A stretch of 64,000 nt of DNA from assembly GCA_963814095.1 (NCBI GenBank), contig CAWFBT010000001.1:124001-188000 (forward strand). The letters run 5' to 3'. Source of the DNA: JACVRW01 sp963814095 (GTDB lineage: Bacteria > Actinomycetota > Thermoleophilia > Solirubrobacterales > Thermoleophilaceae). The stretch's first letter is position 1. Each line of letters opens with the position of its first letter. Below, one piece after another: positions 7,612-15,470 of this stretch. Position numbers and translations under genes: made by a program. A model generated the notes under the pieces. The model was not told where the DNA came from. It searched no databases and saw only the letters and a program-made list of their open reading frames with translations.

Positions 7612-8169
7612 TTAGCGCGGAATCAGTCCGGCCGCCCCCAGCTCCCAGGTGGTCGCGCGCATCTGGGCGGCGATCGGGTTGTGCTTGGCCATGAAGGCCT
7701 GGAGGTGAGGCTTGGCGAGGTCGTGGAACTCGTCATAGGCGTTGTCCCGGAGGTTGTCGGTGCTCTGGCCACACTCGCCCGTCTCTGGGTCGTCCGAGCG
7801 CTCCGACCAGGCGAGCAGGAGCTTGTTCGCCGCGGCGACCAGCCGCAGCCCCTGGTCCAGTCGCGTTCGCACGCGCTCGTAGCTGTTCGGCCTGCGCAGC
7901 CGCCCCAGGCGGGCGCGGGCCGCGGCGATCCGCTGCGGCGAGTCACGCAGCTCGGCGCGCGTGCGCCTCGGCAGCGTGGTGCACTCGGCGCCGGGAATGC
8001 GCACGTCGATCGCGACGCCCCGCAGTAGCGCGTTGTACTCGCGCACGAGCCCGCGTTCGTCCGCGTCAGGCGGCGGCGCCTGCTCGGCTACGGGCGCCGG
8101 CTCCGAGCCGCAGCCCGCGAAAAAGAGCAGCAACCCTGCGACGACGATCGGCCGTCCGTGCCTCACCAC
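7612..8169 (-). CDS. putative lipoprotein of unknown function
   Basis: 185 residues from GTG 8169 (a second GTG follows at 8166). A signal peptide with lipobox is clear: RPIVVAGLLLFFAGCGSEPAP, so the mature protein would be anchored through Cys about 20. The rest is helical and charged (REYNALLRGVAIDVRIPG, then RIAAARARLGRLRRPNSYERVRTRLDQGLRLVAAANKLLLAW) with two more Cys that could pair. No family recognised. It is isolated between gaps. Confidence 0.7.
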   Translation of the reverse strand: MVRHGRPIVVAGLLLFFAGCGSEPAPVAEQAPPPDADERGLVREYNALLRGVAIDVRIPGAECTTLPRRTRAELRDSPQRIAAARARLGRLRRPNSYERVRTRLDQGLRLVAAANKLLLAWSERSDDPETGECGQSTDNLRDNAYDEFHDLAKPHLQAFMAKHNPIAAQMRATTWELGAAGLIPR

Positions 8170-9070
8170 GCGGCGCGGTGATCCCGCAAGGTTCGTTCTG
8201 ACACCCGCAGGATTGAACCGCGAGCCATGGACGAGCGACGAGCACGGCGGTCCGGGCTCCTCTGACGCCTGCTCCGCCTTGCCAACGGAGGCGTCTGGGC
8301 GACGTCGGCTCGTGCTCTCGCGGCTCGTCCGGAGCGAGAGCTGCCAGGGGCTGTTGGGAATGCCTGCATTCGTGTGACGGCGGGTGCGGTGGCTGTCGCG
8401 TTGAGAGATCCGTCTAAGACGATCACCTCCCAACTCTGCAGATACCCGGGTCGACGTTGGCAGGCGGTCGTGGTCGCTCGCTGCTCACCGCGAGTCGTGC
8501 TAATGGACTTCGTCGGTCAGCCCTCCGGCACGACGCCGATCGGGACGATTTCGATTAGTTGTGCCTCGAGGCGGTAGAGCAGATCCATGACTTCCTTCCT
8601 TCTGTGTTGCCGCTCACCCGACCACGGCCGGCTAACGCGTGCTCTCCGGTGCGACCGGCGGCGTCTTTGTGTGCTGTCGGCGGAGATCGTGCAGCCAGGC
8701 TCTTAGGCGCGGCTTAGCCGCCCTTAGCGGCTCGCGGCGAGGACCTCCGTGCAGTGCGCGAGCCCGTCGCGCTCGCCGAGCTCCTCGCTGACTTTCTCCG
8801 GCCGGGGGGGCGGCTGATCTGGGGCAACAGCCGAGCCCGGCGGGGTGAGTTGCGATGATCGCCGCATATCCGGGCGACGATAGTCCGCGCCCCGCTTCTC
8901 GATCGTGCCCGGCGCGGCCTCGGCCGAGCAAAGGGAGTCGAGGCTGAATTGATCCTCGAAGTGCTCGACCCATCTCTCGGAACGGGACCCGACCAGCGTA
9001 CGCCGCGCATCCGCGCTCAGGACGACGGGCCGTAGCGAAACCCGGCCCAACTCGGGGGTACGATCGGCGC
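8170..9070. other. 900-nt gap; only a short ORF scrap
   Basis: No full-length gene is recognisable on either strand. The only item I can support is the short minus-strand ORF at 8517-8588 described separately. Confidence 0.5.
8517..8588 (-). pseudogene. 23-codon ORF with strong ribosome-binding site, probably a truncated gene start
   Basis: On the minus strand GGAAGGAAG precedes ATG 8588 and the frame reads MDLLYRLEAQLIEIVPIGVVPEG before TGA. The peptide looks like the first strand of a small beta-barrel protein rather than a leader peptide. Either this is the surviving 5' end of a broken gene or a real micro-protein; I cannot decide. Confidence 0.35.
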
Positions 9071-10204
9071 ATGAGCGACTTCCGTGTTGTCATAGCCGGC
9101 GGCGGCATCGCCGCGGTCGAGGGGCTTTTGCGGCTACGCAGGCTCCTCGGCGATTCCCTCGACCTCCGCCTACTGGCTCCTGACGACGATCTGGTTTACC
9201 GGCCGACGGCGGTGCGGCAGCCGTTCGCCTTCGGCCCTCCGAAGCGCCACAGTCTGGAGCGCATCGCGGCCGACAACGGCGCCGAGCGGATCCGCGACAG
9301 CCTTGCATCCGTGGATCGCGACGCGCGCGTCGTCGGCACCGGAGGGGGGCAGGCACTCGAGTTCGACGCACTGCTGGTGGCCGTCGGCGCCCGCCAAGTC
9401 CCGGCCTACCCGCACGTCGGGACCTTCAGCGACGCCGAGGCCGACGAGACCTACCAGGGCGTCGTCCAGGACGTTGAAGGCGGCTACGCGAAGAGCATGG
9501 CCTTCCTGGTGCCGGAGGGCCCGGTCTATCCACTTCCGATCTACGAGCTCGCGCTGATGACAGCGGAGCGGGCCTACAGCATGGGGATCGAAGACTTCGA
9601 TGTCTCGGTAGTCACACCCGAGCCGACTCCGTTGGCGGTCTTCGGGCAGGCCGCGAGCGAGGCAGTCTCCCGACTTCTCGAGGACGCCGGCATCACGGTC
9701 TACGCCTCCGCGGTTGCCGAAGTCCTAGAGGTCGGGCGGCTGCTCATCCAGCCCCAGGGGGCGGAGCTGCACCCGCAGCGCATGGTGGCTATGCCGCGAC
9801 TGGAAGGCCCCGCCATTCCCGGTCTCGGCGGTGGCGGACCACACGGCTTCATCCCGATCGACAACTCATGCTGCGTGCCGGGAACGCAAGCCCGCATCTA
9901 CGCAGCGGGCGATGCCGCGGCCTATCCGGTCAAGCACGGCGGACTGGGAGCCCAGATGGCCGACACTGCCGCCAGCGCCATCGCCCAGCTCGCAGGCGCG
10001 GACGTGGAGTACACCGAGTTCCTGCCGACCATTCGCGGCAAGCTGTTGACGGGGAAGGCGCCGCTCTACATCAGTGCGCGCGTGGTCGGACCCAGTGGCT
10101 TCCAGTCCGAGGTCCACGACGAACCGCCGTGGCCCGAGGACGACAAAATCGTGGCCGAGGAGCTCGGCCCCTACCTGGCTCGACTGGACGCCCGTCCGGC
10201 GTGA
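9071..10204 (+). CDS. FAD-dependent pyridine nucleotide-disulphide-type oxidoreductase
   Basis: 377 residues. An N-terminal FAD dinucleotide fold (FRVVIAGGGIAAVEGLLRLRRLLG, residues 4-27), YRPTAVRQPF, the ATG-like LLVAVGARQVP, and a C-terminal FAD contact (IYAAGDAAAYPVKHGGLGAQMADTAA) place it with NDH-2/sulfide:quinone reductase-like flavoproteins. The second nucleotide fold is present (DFDVSVVTPEPTPLAVFG). The redox CxxC of disulphide reductases is absent; a lone CC pair (NSCCVPG) occurs near residue 275. Substrate is unclear: NADH or sulfide to quinone are possibilities. GGGGG lies a few bases before ATG. Confidence 0.85.
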   Translation: MSDFRVVIAGGGIAAVEGLLRLRRLLGDSLDLRLLAPDDDLVYRPTAVRQPFAFGPPKRHSLERIAADNGAERIRDSLASVDRDARVVGTGGGQALEFDALLVAVGARQVPAYPHVGTFSDAEADETYQGVVQDVEGGYAKSMAFLVPEGPVYPLPIYELALMTAERAYSMGIEDFDVSVVTPEPTPLAVFGQAASEAVSRLLEDAGITVYASAVAEVLEVGRLLIQPQGAELHPQRMVAMPRLEGPAIPGLGGGGPHGFIPIDNSCCVPGTQARIYAAGDAAAYPVKHGGLGAQMADTAASAIAQLAGADVEYTEFLPTIRGKLLTGKAPLYISARVVGPSGFQSEVHDEPPWPEDDKIVAEELGPYLARLDARPA

Positions 10205-10209
10205 GCTGC

Positions 10210-10644
10210 TTAGCGGGCGCCTCCACCTTCTTGGTCCGACGTAGGGGTGAGCACGAAGATGGGCAGCTCTCTACCGACCTTCGGCGCAAGTCTGTCCATG
10301 TAGCGGTTGGCTTGACTCAGTTCGCGCCAAAGCCCCTCGCGTTCCTCGCCGCTTGCTGCTCGAGCACGCACGTCCATGATCGAGTGGCGGGTCCGCACGC
10401 GGGCTCGTGGATCGGCGTTGAGATTGAGACACCACGCCGGAGGCCGCGGCGCACCCGCGTTGGAACCAACCACGACAAGCTCCTCGCGGCGGCGGAGGTA
10501 CTGCACAGGGGTGGCCCGGCGCCGGCCGGAACGCCGCCCGATCGTTTCAAGCAGCAGTACTGGCTGGCCGCCGATCCGTCCTACCAGCCGCCCTCCTGTG
10601 AGCCGGTAGACGAGGGCATGTAAGCGCGCACTCCACCGTTTCAT
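10210..10644 (-). CDS. F420H2-dependent quinone/nitro reductase family protein
   Basis: 144 residues with AGGAGG ahead of ATG 10644. The order RLTGGRLVGRIGGQPVLLLETIGRRSGRRRATPVQYL, then ELVVVGSNAGAPRPPAWCLNLNADPRARV, is characteristic of deazaflavin (F420)-dependent Ddn-type reductases: a small split beta-barrel with the ETxGRRSGxxRxTPV signature. Such enzymes reduce quinones or nitro compounds. Presence implies F420 synthesis, as expected for actinobacteria. It converges on the flavoprotein gene with only 5 nt between stops. Confidence 0.88.
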   Translation of the reverse strand: MKRWSARLHALVYRLTGGRLVGRIGGQPVLLLETIGRRSGRRRATPVQYLRRREELVVVGSNAGAPRPPAWCLNLNADPRARVRTRHSIMDVRARAASGEEREGLWRELSQANRYMDRLAPKVGRELPIFVLTPTSDQEGGGAR

Positions 10645-10755
10645 TACATCCTCCTGGGCCGACCTGGCGCACGTAGCCGGCTGTCCCGAAGCTGCACGCG
10701 CACACCGTATGCATAGACCGCGTAACCGCGCCACCAAGGGCGCTCCACGTAGAGA

Positions 10756-11754
10756 ATGGTGGCTGCCTTGAAAACATCGCCTGAACTGTCCACGCCTGAC
10801 GGATTGCTGGGCGTCGCCGCGGAGTACGCCAGCGAGAGCGTCCCTGTGGCTCGGCGCGACCAGCGCGTCGGCGAGGTTCGGGGGCAGCTCGTAGGGCGCG
10901 AGTTCCGGTGCGCCGAGGATGTGGTCATTCTCGAGTTGGGGAGGCTCGTCGGCTTGGTCTCGATCGAGCGGCTTCTGGCCGCCGACCCGAACGCCAGCGT
11001 CGAGGACATCATGGACCCTGACCCGCCGAAGGTGGCGCCAGACACCGACCAGGAGCGCGCCGCTCGGGGAATGGTGGACCGCCACGAATGCAGCCTGGCT
11101 GTGGTCGACGCCGACGGCCGGTTCCTCGGGCTGATCCCGCCGTACCGGATGCTGCGAGTCCTGCTCGACGAGCACGAAGAGGACCTTGCGCGCCTGGGCG
11201 GCTATCTGGTCGGGACGGCACGCGCGCGCGGCGCCGCCGAGGAGCCTGTCGCGCAACGCCTCTGGCATCGGCTGCCCTGGCTGCTGGTTGGGCTGCTCGG
11301 GGCGATGGCCGCGACCGCGATCGTCGGAGGCTTCGAGCATCAGCTCGAGACCAACGTGCTGCTCGCCTTCTTCATCCCCGCCGTGGTCTACATGGCCGAC
11401 GCGGTCGGCACCCAAACCGAGACGGTGCTGATCCGGGCGCTCGCGGCAGGGGTCACCGTTCGCTCGGTGCTACGCCGCGAATTGCTCACCGGCGTCGTCA
11501 TGGGCATCGTGATCGGCGTGGCCTTTCTCGCATTCGCGCTGGTCGGCTGGGGTGACCTAGAGGTCGCCGTGGCGGTCGCGCTGGCGATGTTCGCGAGCTG
11601 TTCGATCGCGACCATGGTGGCGACGGCACTGCCCGCCGCGTTTCAGCGCCTCGGCAAAGACCCGGCCTTCGGCTCCGGGCCGCTGGCGACGGTTTTTCAA
11701 GATCTGCTCTCGATCACCGTCTACCTGGCGATCGTGGTGGCGATCGTGGTCTGA
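10756..11754 (+). CDS. CBS-domain MgtE-type magnesium transporter
   Basis: 332 residues. Residues about 15-145 form a CBS pair (VPVARRDQRVGEVRGQLV...LVGLVSIERLLAADPNASVEDIMD...ERAARGMVDRHECSLAVVDADGRFLGLI). Five transmembrane segments follow, with LLAFFIPAVVYMADAVGTQTETVLIRAL and DPAFGSGPLATVFQDLLSITVYLAI matching the MgtE pore region. The N-terminal MgtE_N superhelical domain found in canonical MgtE is missing, so cytoplasmic gating must differ. Function: Mg2+ (or other divalent) channel in the plasma membrane. Confidence 0.88.
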   Translation: MVAALKTSPELSTPDGLLGVAAEYASESVPVARRDQRVGEVRGQLVGREFRCAEDVVILELGRLVGLVSIERLLAADPNASVEDIMDPDPPKVAPDTDQERAARGMVDRHECSLAVVDADGRFLGLIPPYRMLRVLLDEHEEDLARLGGYLVGTARARGAAEEPVAQRLWHRLPWLLVGLLGAMAATAIVGGFEHQLETNVLLAFFIPAVVYMADAVGTQTETVLIRALAAGVTVRSVLRRELLTGVVMGIVIGVAFLAFALVGWGDLEVAVAVALAMFASCSIATMVATALPAAFQRLGKDPAFGSGPLATVFQDLLSITVYLAIVVAIVV

Positions 11755-11809
11755 GGCGAAAACTGCGGGCTCTAGGCCCCCGGGCAGCAGTAGGAAGCGA
11801 GCCCTGCGC

Positions 11810-12160
11810 CTAGGTCGTCCGCGGACTACGAACCACGAGCAGCATGAGACCAGCAGCTGTGACGAGTCCAAGCACCGGCACCGCGCGGCGAGCCGCGCTC
11901 GGTGAGAGCACCAGCTCGAATAGAGGGACGGGATCACCCAGGCGCTCTTGGAGTGGCCCAAGCGGACAGTCGCCGTTGTTCGCGGTGACGAACGCCCCCT
12001 CGGCCACGAGTGTGACGACGGCAAGGCGCAGCCAGCGATCGCGTCGTCCCGTGAGGGCACACCACCAAACGTGGACGATGGCACCGAGAAACGCCACCGC
12101 GATTGCGCCGTGGCCAGCACGAAAAGCCCGCGCCGCCGGCGACAAGCGCCCATCAGCCAT
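11810..12160 (-). CDS. hypothetical multi-pass membrane protein
   Basis: 116 residues from ATG 12160 (a TTG at 12241 would add 27). Hydrophobic segments: AIAVAFLGAIVHVWWCALTG, LAVVTLVAEGAFVTANNG and VPVLGLVTAAGLMLLVV. The loop DCPLGPLQERLGDPVPLFELVLSP has the look of a conserved motif (NGDCPLGPLQ). I recall similar small actinobacterial membrane proteins but no function. It converges on the MgtE gene 55 nt away. Confidence 0.6.
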   Translation of the reverse strand: MADGRLSPAARAFRAGHGAIAVAFLGAIVHVWWCALTGRRDRWLRLAVVTLVAEGAFVTANNGDCPLGPLQERLGDPVPLFELVLSPSAARRAVPVLGLVTAAGLMLLVVRSPRTT

Positions 12161-12360
12161 GCTCGCGAGGATGGCAAGCGCCGCGTATTTCGTCCAGACC
12201 CGCGGCCACCGCTTTCTCTTGTTGGGGGGGCCGGCTGTCAAGGTTTCGGGGCGGTCGGGTGAGGTCGGTGTGGGAGTGGTGGCTCATTTCTCTTTCGGCG
12301 CTGGGGGCGCAGATTGTTCGTGGGAGCTGTCTCGGCTTCTCAATTCCATGCGGGGCCGTC

Positions 12361-12660
12361 AGGCGGCCAGAAACCAGCGGGAGCTTGCCGAGACAGGTGT
12401 GATGCCGCGGGGGCGGCTGGGCTTGAAGGGCTCGTCGCGTGAGAGGACGTGCCAGGCGGCGATCAGGACCTTGCGGGCGACGGCGTACTTGGCGGGGTTC
12501 TGCCGTGGCGGGCGGGGAGCAGCGCGTAGAGAACGCGCCAGGGGTTGCTGGGTCGCCAGGCCTGGTGGGCGGCCTCGACGGCGGCCCGGCGACTGACCGA
12601 TGAAGAACCTCGCGCCCAGCGGGTGCTCGATCTGGACGTGCACCGGGGATGGCAGGCCGG
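12361..12660 (-). pseudogene. transposase fragment
   Basis: On the minus strand one frame reads NPAKYAVARKVLIAAWHVLSRDEPF near 12400-12510, and another frame just upstream reads AAVEAAHQAWRPSNPWR. The ARK-(8)-W-H-(2)-L pattern is the usual C-terminal end of an IS110/IS116-type or related transposase. No catalytic residues, terminal repeats or target duplications are visible, and two frames are needed, so it is a decayed scrap. Confidence 0.55.
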
Positions 12661-12773
12661 GCTCGTGGTTGCACGGCGGCAGCAAGCGGAGATGCCAGCC
12701 GCGCCTTTCACCCCGAGGTGACCGGGGCCGTCGCCGGCGCTTTGGACTGCGAGAGAGCCAATCATGGTCCCGC

Positions 12774-13550
12774 TCAGGCCACGCTCTGCAGGAACGCGCC
12801 GGCAGCGTACGCGAGCACCGCGGCAAAGCCTCCGACGACGAGGGTCTCCACGGCGGACCGCCACCATGCCTGGTCGACGAAGCGCGACCGGATGCCGCCC
12901 ACCACGAGGAAGGCGACGGCGGTCATCACCGCGCTCCACGTGAACGCGTTGTCGATCTCTCCGGGCACGGCGAGGTCGTAGACGAACACCATCAGGGGCA
13001 GGAAGCCGATGGTCAGGAACGCGGCCAGGGTGGCCAGGGCTGCACGGAACTCGTTGGGCTCGGTCGAGCCGAAGCCGAGCTCCTCGCTCATCATCGTCTC
13101 CGTCCAGAGCTCGGGGTCGGAGGTGATCACCTCGACGACCCGTTCAAGATCGTGCCCTTCGAAGCCTTTCGTCGCGAAGATCTGGCGTATCTCCTCACGC
13201 TCGCCTTGCGGCACGAGGCGGATGTGGAGCTGCTCCTCGTGGCGCGCACGTTCGCGTTGCTGTCGCGCGGCGCGGGTGCCGAGAAAGTTGCTGACCCCCA
13301 TGCTAAACCCGTCGGCGAGCAGGTTGGCGCCACCAAGGATGATCACCACCGTCTCGTCGAGATTCGCTCCCGCCACCCCCGCGACGACGGCGAACGTCGT
13401 AACCGCCCCGTCCACGCCACCGTAGATGAAATCCTGGAGATAGCTCGCGGACGGCCGACGCCTCAGTCGCTTGCGCACCGCGAGCGGCGTGTGCTGCTGC
13501 GCCAGCGACGTCCCCTCGACCCTCGGCTGATCTCGCGATCCCCGAGCCAC
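12774..13550 (-). CDS. VIT1/CCC1-family metal transporter
   Basis: 258 residues from GTG 13550. The first membrane segment DFIYGGVDGAVTTFAVVAGVAGANL and the second IILGGANLLADGFSMGVSNFLGTRA are the conserved cytosolic-facing metal path of VIT1/CCC1 proteins. A central hydrophilic domain (residues 95-165, EEQLHIRLVPQGEREEIRQIFATKGFEGHDLERVVEVI) provides the Glu-rich metal-binding region. Three more segments follow (LAAFLTIGFLPLMVFVY, WSAVMTAVAFLVVGG, ETLVVGGFAAVLAYAAG). Probable iron/manganese export or sequestration across the plasma membrane. Confidence 0.9.
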   Translation of the reverse strand: MARGSRDQPRVEGTSLAQQHTPLAVRKRLRRRPSASYLQDFIYGGVDGAVTTFAVVAGVAGANLDETVVIILGGANLLADGFSMGVSNFLGTRAARQQRERARHEEQLHIRLVPQGEREEIRQIFATKGFEGHDLERVVEVITSDPELWTETMMSEELGFGSTEPNEFRAALATLAAFLTIGFLPLMVFVYDLAVPGEIDNAFTWSAVMTAVAFLVVGGIRSRFVDQAWWRSAVETLVVGGFAAVLAYAAGAFLQSVA

Positions 13551-14138
13551 CCCCTAACACTCGCACAAGCCCTTAGGGTCGATCGGTACGCCGGAGACAC
13601 ATGGAGTTCGGCTTCGATCGAGGATGTTGCACAGACGTGGCGTCGGGACACCAGGACGTCTCTGCCACCCGGCGCCTATGCCGGCGGTGCTGGCCTGTCA
13701 GATGCGCCAGGTCTTGAGACGTTCGGGGCCGTGCTGGACGTGCCCGGCCTCGTACCTGCCGTCGTGTTCATCGCTCCGCCAATGATCGCCTGCGCCTGGT
13801 CGCGCACCATCGCGGAAGATAAGGACACACGCCAACGCTATGTGAGCTCGAAGCGCACTTGCGCTATGGACCGAAACGGCGCAGCGCCGCAGCCACCGGG
13901 CCAGGTCCTTACGCCGCTGCTCCTTCGCCCGACTTGCGAGCGTCTCGCAGGCCCAGCGCCAGACGACCGAATTGGACGACCTCCGAGAGCGCCGATCGAT
14001 CTCGCGCAGACACCTGCTTCGCCGTGGCGGAGCAGGCGTCAGAAGAGGCCGATCCATCGCGCGTGGTGCTCGTCCAACTCGAGAGCCCGGCCCGTCCGCC
14101 CGGCGCTCTCGCTTGTGCCTCAAAGCGGTGGTGCAGCG
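13551..14138. other. gap without confident gene
   Basis: Several frames remain open on both strands but their translations are arginine/proline-rich and match nothing I recognise. I see no RNA gene or repeat here. Confidence 0.5.
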
Positions 14139-14441
14139 TCAGGCGCATTGGCCCCAGCTGCGGGGCCGGGCGAGCGAGCCGCGCATTCTGAGCGTCACCG
14201 CGAGCGTGATGCCGCCGCAGATCAGACCGGCGGCATCGACGACGATCAGCGGCACGCTGCCGATGCTCACGCCGTACATCAGCCACATCGCATACCCGCC
14301 GGCGTACATGGCGAAGAAGCGGGCTGACACGTCGCAGGAGCTGCCTCGCCGCCGGATTTGGCGCGCCTGGCACAGTGCAGCGAGCGCGCCGCATACGCCG
14401 TAGCAGGTGGCGATGGTGCCGAGGAGGACTGGATCGAGCAT
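14139..14441 (-). CDS. SemiSWEET/PQ-loop family membrane protein
   Basis: 100 residues with three hydrophobic segments (LGTIATCYGVCGALAALCQARQIRRRGSS, ARFFAMYAGGYAMWLMYGV, SVPLIVVDAAGLICGGITLAVTL): one triple-helix bundle, the size of bacterial SemiSWEET sugar transporters, which work as dimers. The PQ position reads CQARQIRRRGS, where the family usually has P-Q-x-x-K. It is divergent from a TetR regulator 56 nt away, with a palindrome between them, and is the likely target of that regulator. Confidence 0.8.
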   Translation of the reverse strand: MLDPVLLGTIATCYGVCGALAALCQARQIRRRGSSCDVSARFFAMYAGGYAMWLMYGVSIGSVPLIVVDAAGLICGGITLAVTLRMRGSLARPRSWGQCA

Positions 14442-14461
14442 GATGCGATGGTTATACCAGA

Positions 14462-14475
14462 CCGACTAGTCGGTA
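14462..14475. promoter_or_regulatory. TetR-type palindromic operator
   Basis: ACCGACTAGTCGGT is a perfect 14-bp palindrome between the SemiSWEET start (14441) and the TetR start (14498). The ACCGACyAGTCGGT form is typical of TetR/AcrR operators. Inferred: the TetR protein represses itself and the membrane gene. Confidence 0.75.
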
Positions 14476-14497
14476 TGCAACGTGATATCGTGCACAC

Positions 14498-15175
14498 ATG
14501 CCTCGAGACGGAACCGCGACGCGTGAGACGCTGCTCAACGCCGCCCAGCGGCTCGTGCTCGACCGTGGCTTTGCCGCCACGAGCGTCGACGCTGTGCTCG
14601 CCGAGGCGGGAATGACGAAGGGCGCGTTCTTTCACCACTTCCGCTCCAAGAACGCGCTCGGCCGCGCGCTACTCGAGCGCTACGCCGCCGCCGACGCGCG
14701 CACGCTCGACTGGTTCATGGCCGAGGCCGAGCGGCTCGCCGATGACCCCGCCGAGCAGGTCGTCGCCTTCGCCCGACTGTTCGAGGTGGCGGCCGGCGAT
14801 CTGCCGCAGCTCCAGCCCGGCTGCCTCTTCGTCTCATTCATCTACGAGCGGGAGCTCGCCGGCGAGGACAGCGACGCTCTGATCGCCCACTCGATCCGCC
14901 TCTGGCGCGCGCGCCTGCTCGCGAAGCTCGAGGCGGCGACACGAACGCACCCGCCGGCGGCCGAGGTGGACCTGCCGTCGCTCGCCGACCAAGTCTTCAC
15001 CATCTTCGAGGGCGGCTTCATCCTCGCGCGCGCCACAAAGGACGCGACCGCGCTGCGCGCCCAGCTCGCGCACCTGCGCCAATACCTCGAGCTTCTCTTC
15101 GGCGTGCAGGCGCCCGAGGCCGCCGGCGAGGTCGACTCCGCGGCCCTGATGCCAAGTATTGTCACGCAGCGTTGA
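14498..15175 (+). CDS. TetR-family transcriptional regulator
   Basis: 225 residues. The N-terminal HTH is textbook: RETLLNAAQRLVLDRGFAATSVDAVLAEAGMTKGAFFHHFRSKNALGRALLERY (residues about 8-62). The ligand domain contains PGCLFVSFIYE near residue 108, typical of AefR/YxaF-like TetR proteins with a Cys in the pocket. It probably binds the perfect palindrome 22 nt upstream of its start and controls itself and the divergent SemiSWEET gene. Ligand unknown. Confidence 0.92.
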   Translation: MPRDGTATRETLLNAAQRLVLDRGFAATSVDAVLAEAGMTKGAFFHHFRSKNALGRALLERYAAADARTLDWFMAEAERLADDPAEQVVAFARLFEVAAGDLPQLQPGCLFVSFIYERELAGEDSDALIAHSIRLWRARLLAKLEAATRTHPPAAEVDLPSLADQVFTIFEGGFILARATKDATALRAQLAHLRQYLELLFGVQAPEAAGEVDSAALMPSIVTQR

Positions 15176-15188
15176 CGGGGGCGATCGT

Positions 15189-15404
15189 TTGAGGCGGCCT
15201 CGGCCGTGGCTACCGGCGGCCGTGGTGGGGCTCTGCTTGCTGGCCGCGGTTGTGGCCGGCTACCCACTGGTGCTGATCGTGGTGCTCGCCCTGCTCATGC
15301 TGCTCTGGGTGAGCAACGCCCTGCAGGCGACCGGTCACGGGAACCTGTTCGTGTTCGCCGCAAACGCCGTGAGGCGGTTGCGCAAGGGCGACTCCGCCTC
15401 CTAG
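15189..15404 (+). CDS. small membrane protein
   Basis: 71 residues from TTG 15189, with GGGGGCG just upstream; an earlier TTG at 15159 overlaps the TetR gene. Two adjacent hydrophobic stretches (AAVVGLCLLAAVVAGYPLVLIVVLALLMLLWV) and a short basic tail (AVRRLRKGD). No family recognised. Its transcript probably ends at the strong hairpin 15422-15459. Confidence 0.5.
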   Translation: MRRPRPWLPAAVVGLCLLAAVVAGYPLVLIVVLALLMLLWVSNALQATGHGNLFVFAANAVRRLRKGDSAS

Positions 15405-15421
15405 CTCTAGAGGTACGGCCT

Positions 15422-15459
15422 GGCGAGATCCCCCGGGCGGGGACCCGGGGGATCTCGCC
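15422..15459. terminator. bidirectional hairpin terminator
   Basis: A perfect 16-bp stem (15422-15437 with 15444-15459) and 6-nt loop lies between the convergent ends 15404 and 15471. Each arm is GGCGAGATCCCCCGGG or its complement. No T-run follows, as is usual for terminators in GC-rich actinobacteria. Confidence 0.75.
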
Positions 15460-15470
15460 GCTGGTCTCGC

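Noticed and set aside
15422..15459. Hairpin considered as an attachment site or transposon end
   Set aside because: Its place between two convergent stops and perfect symmetry fit a bidirectional terminator; no target duplication or recombinase is present.
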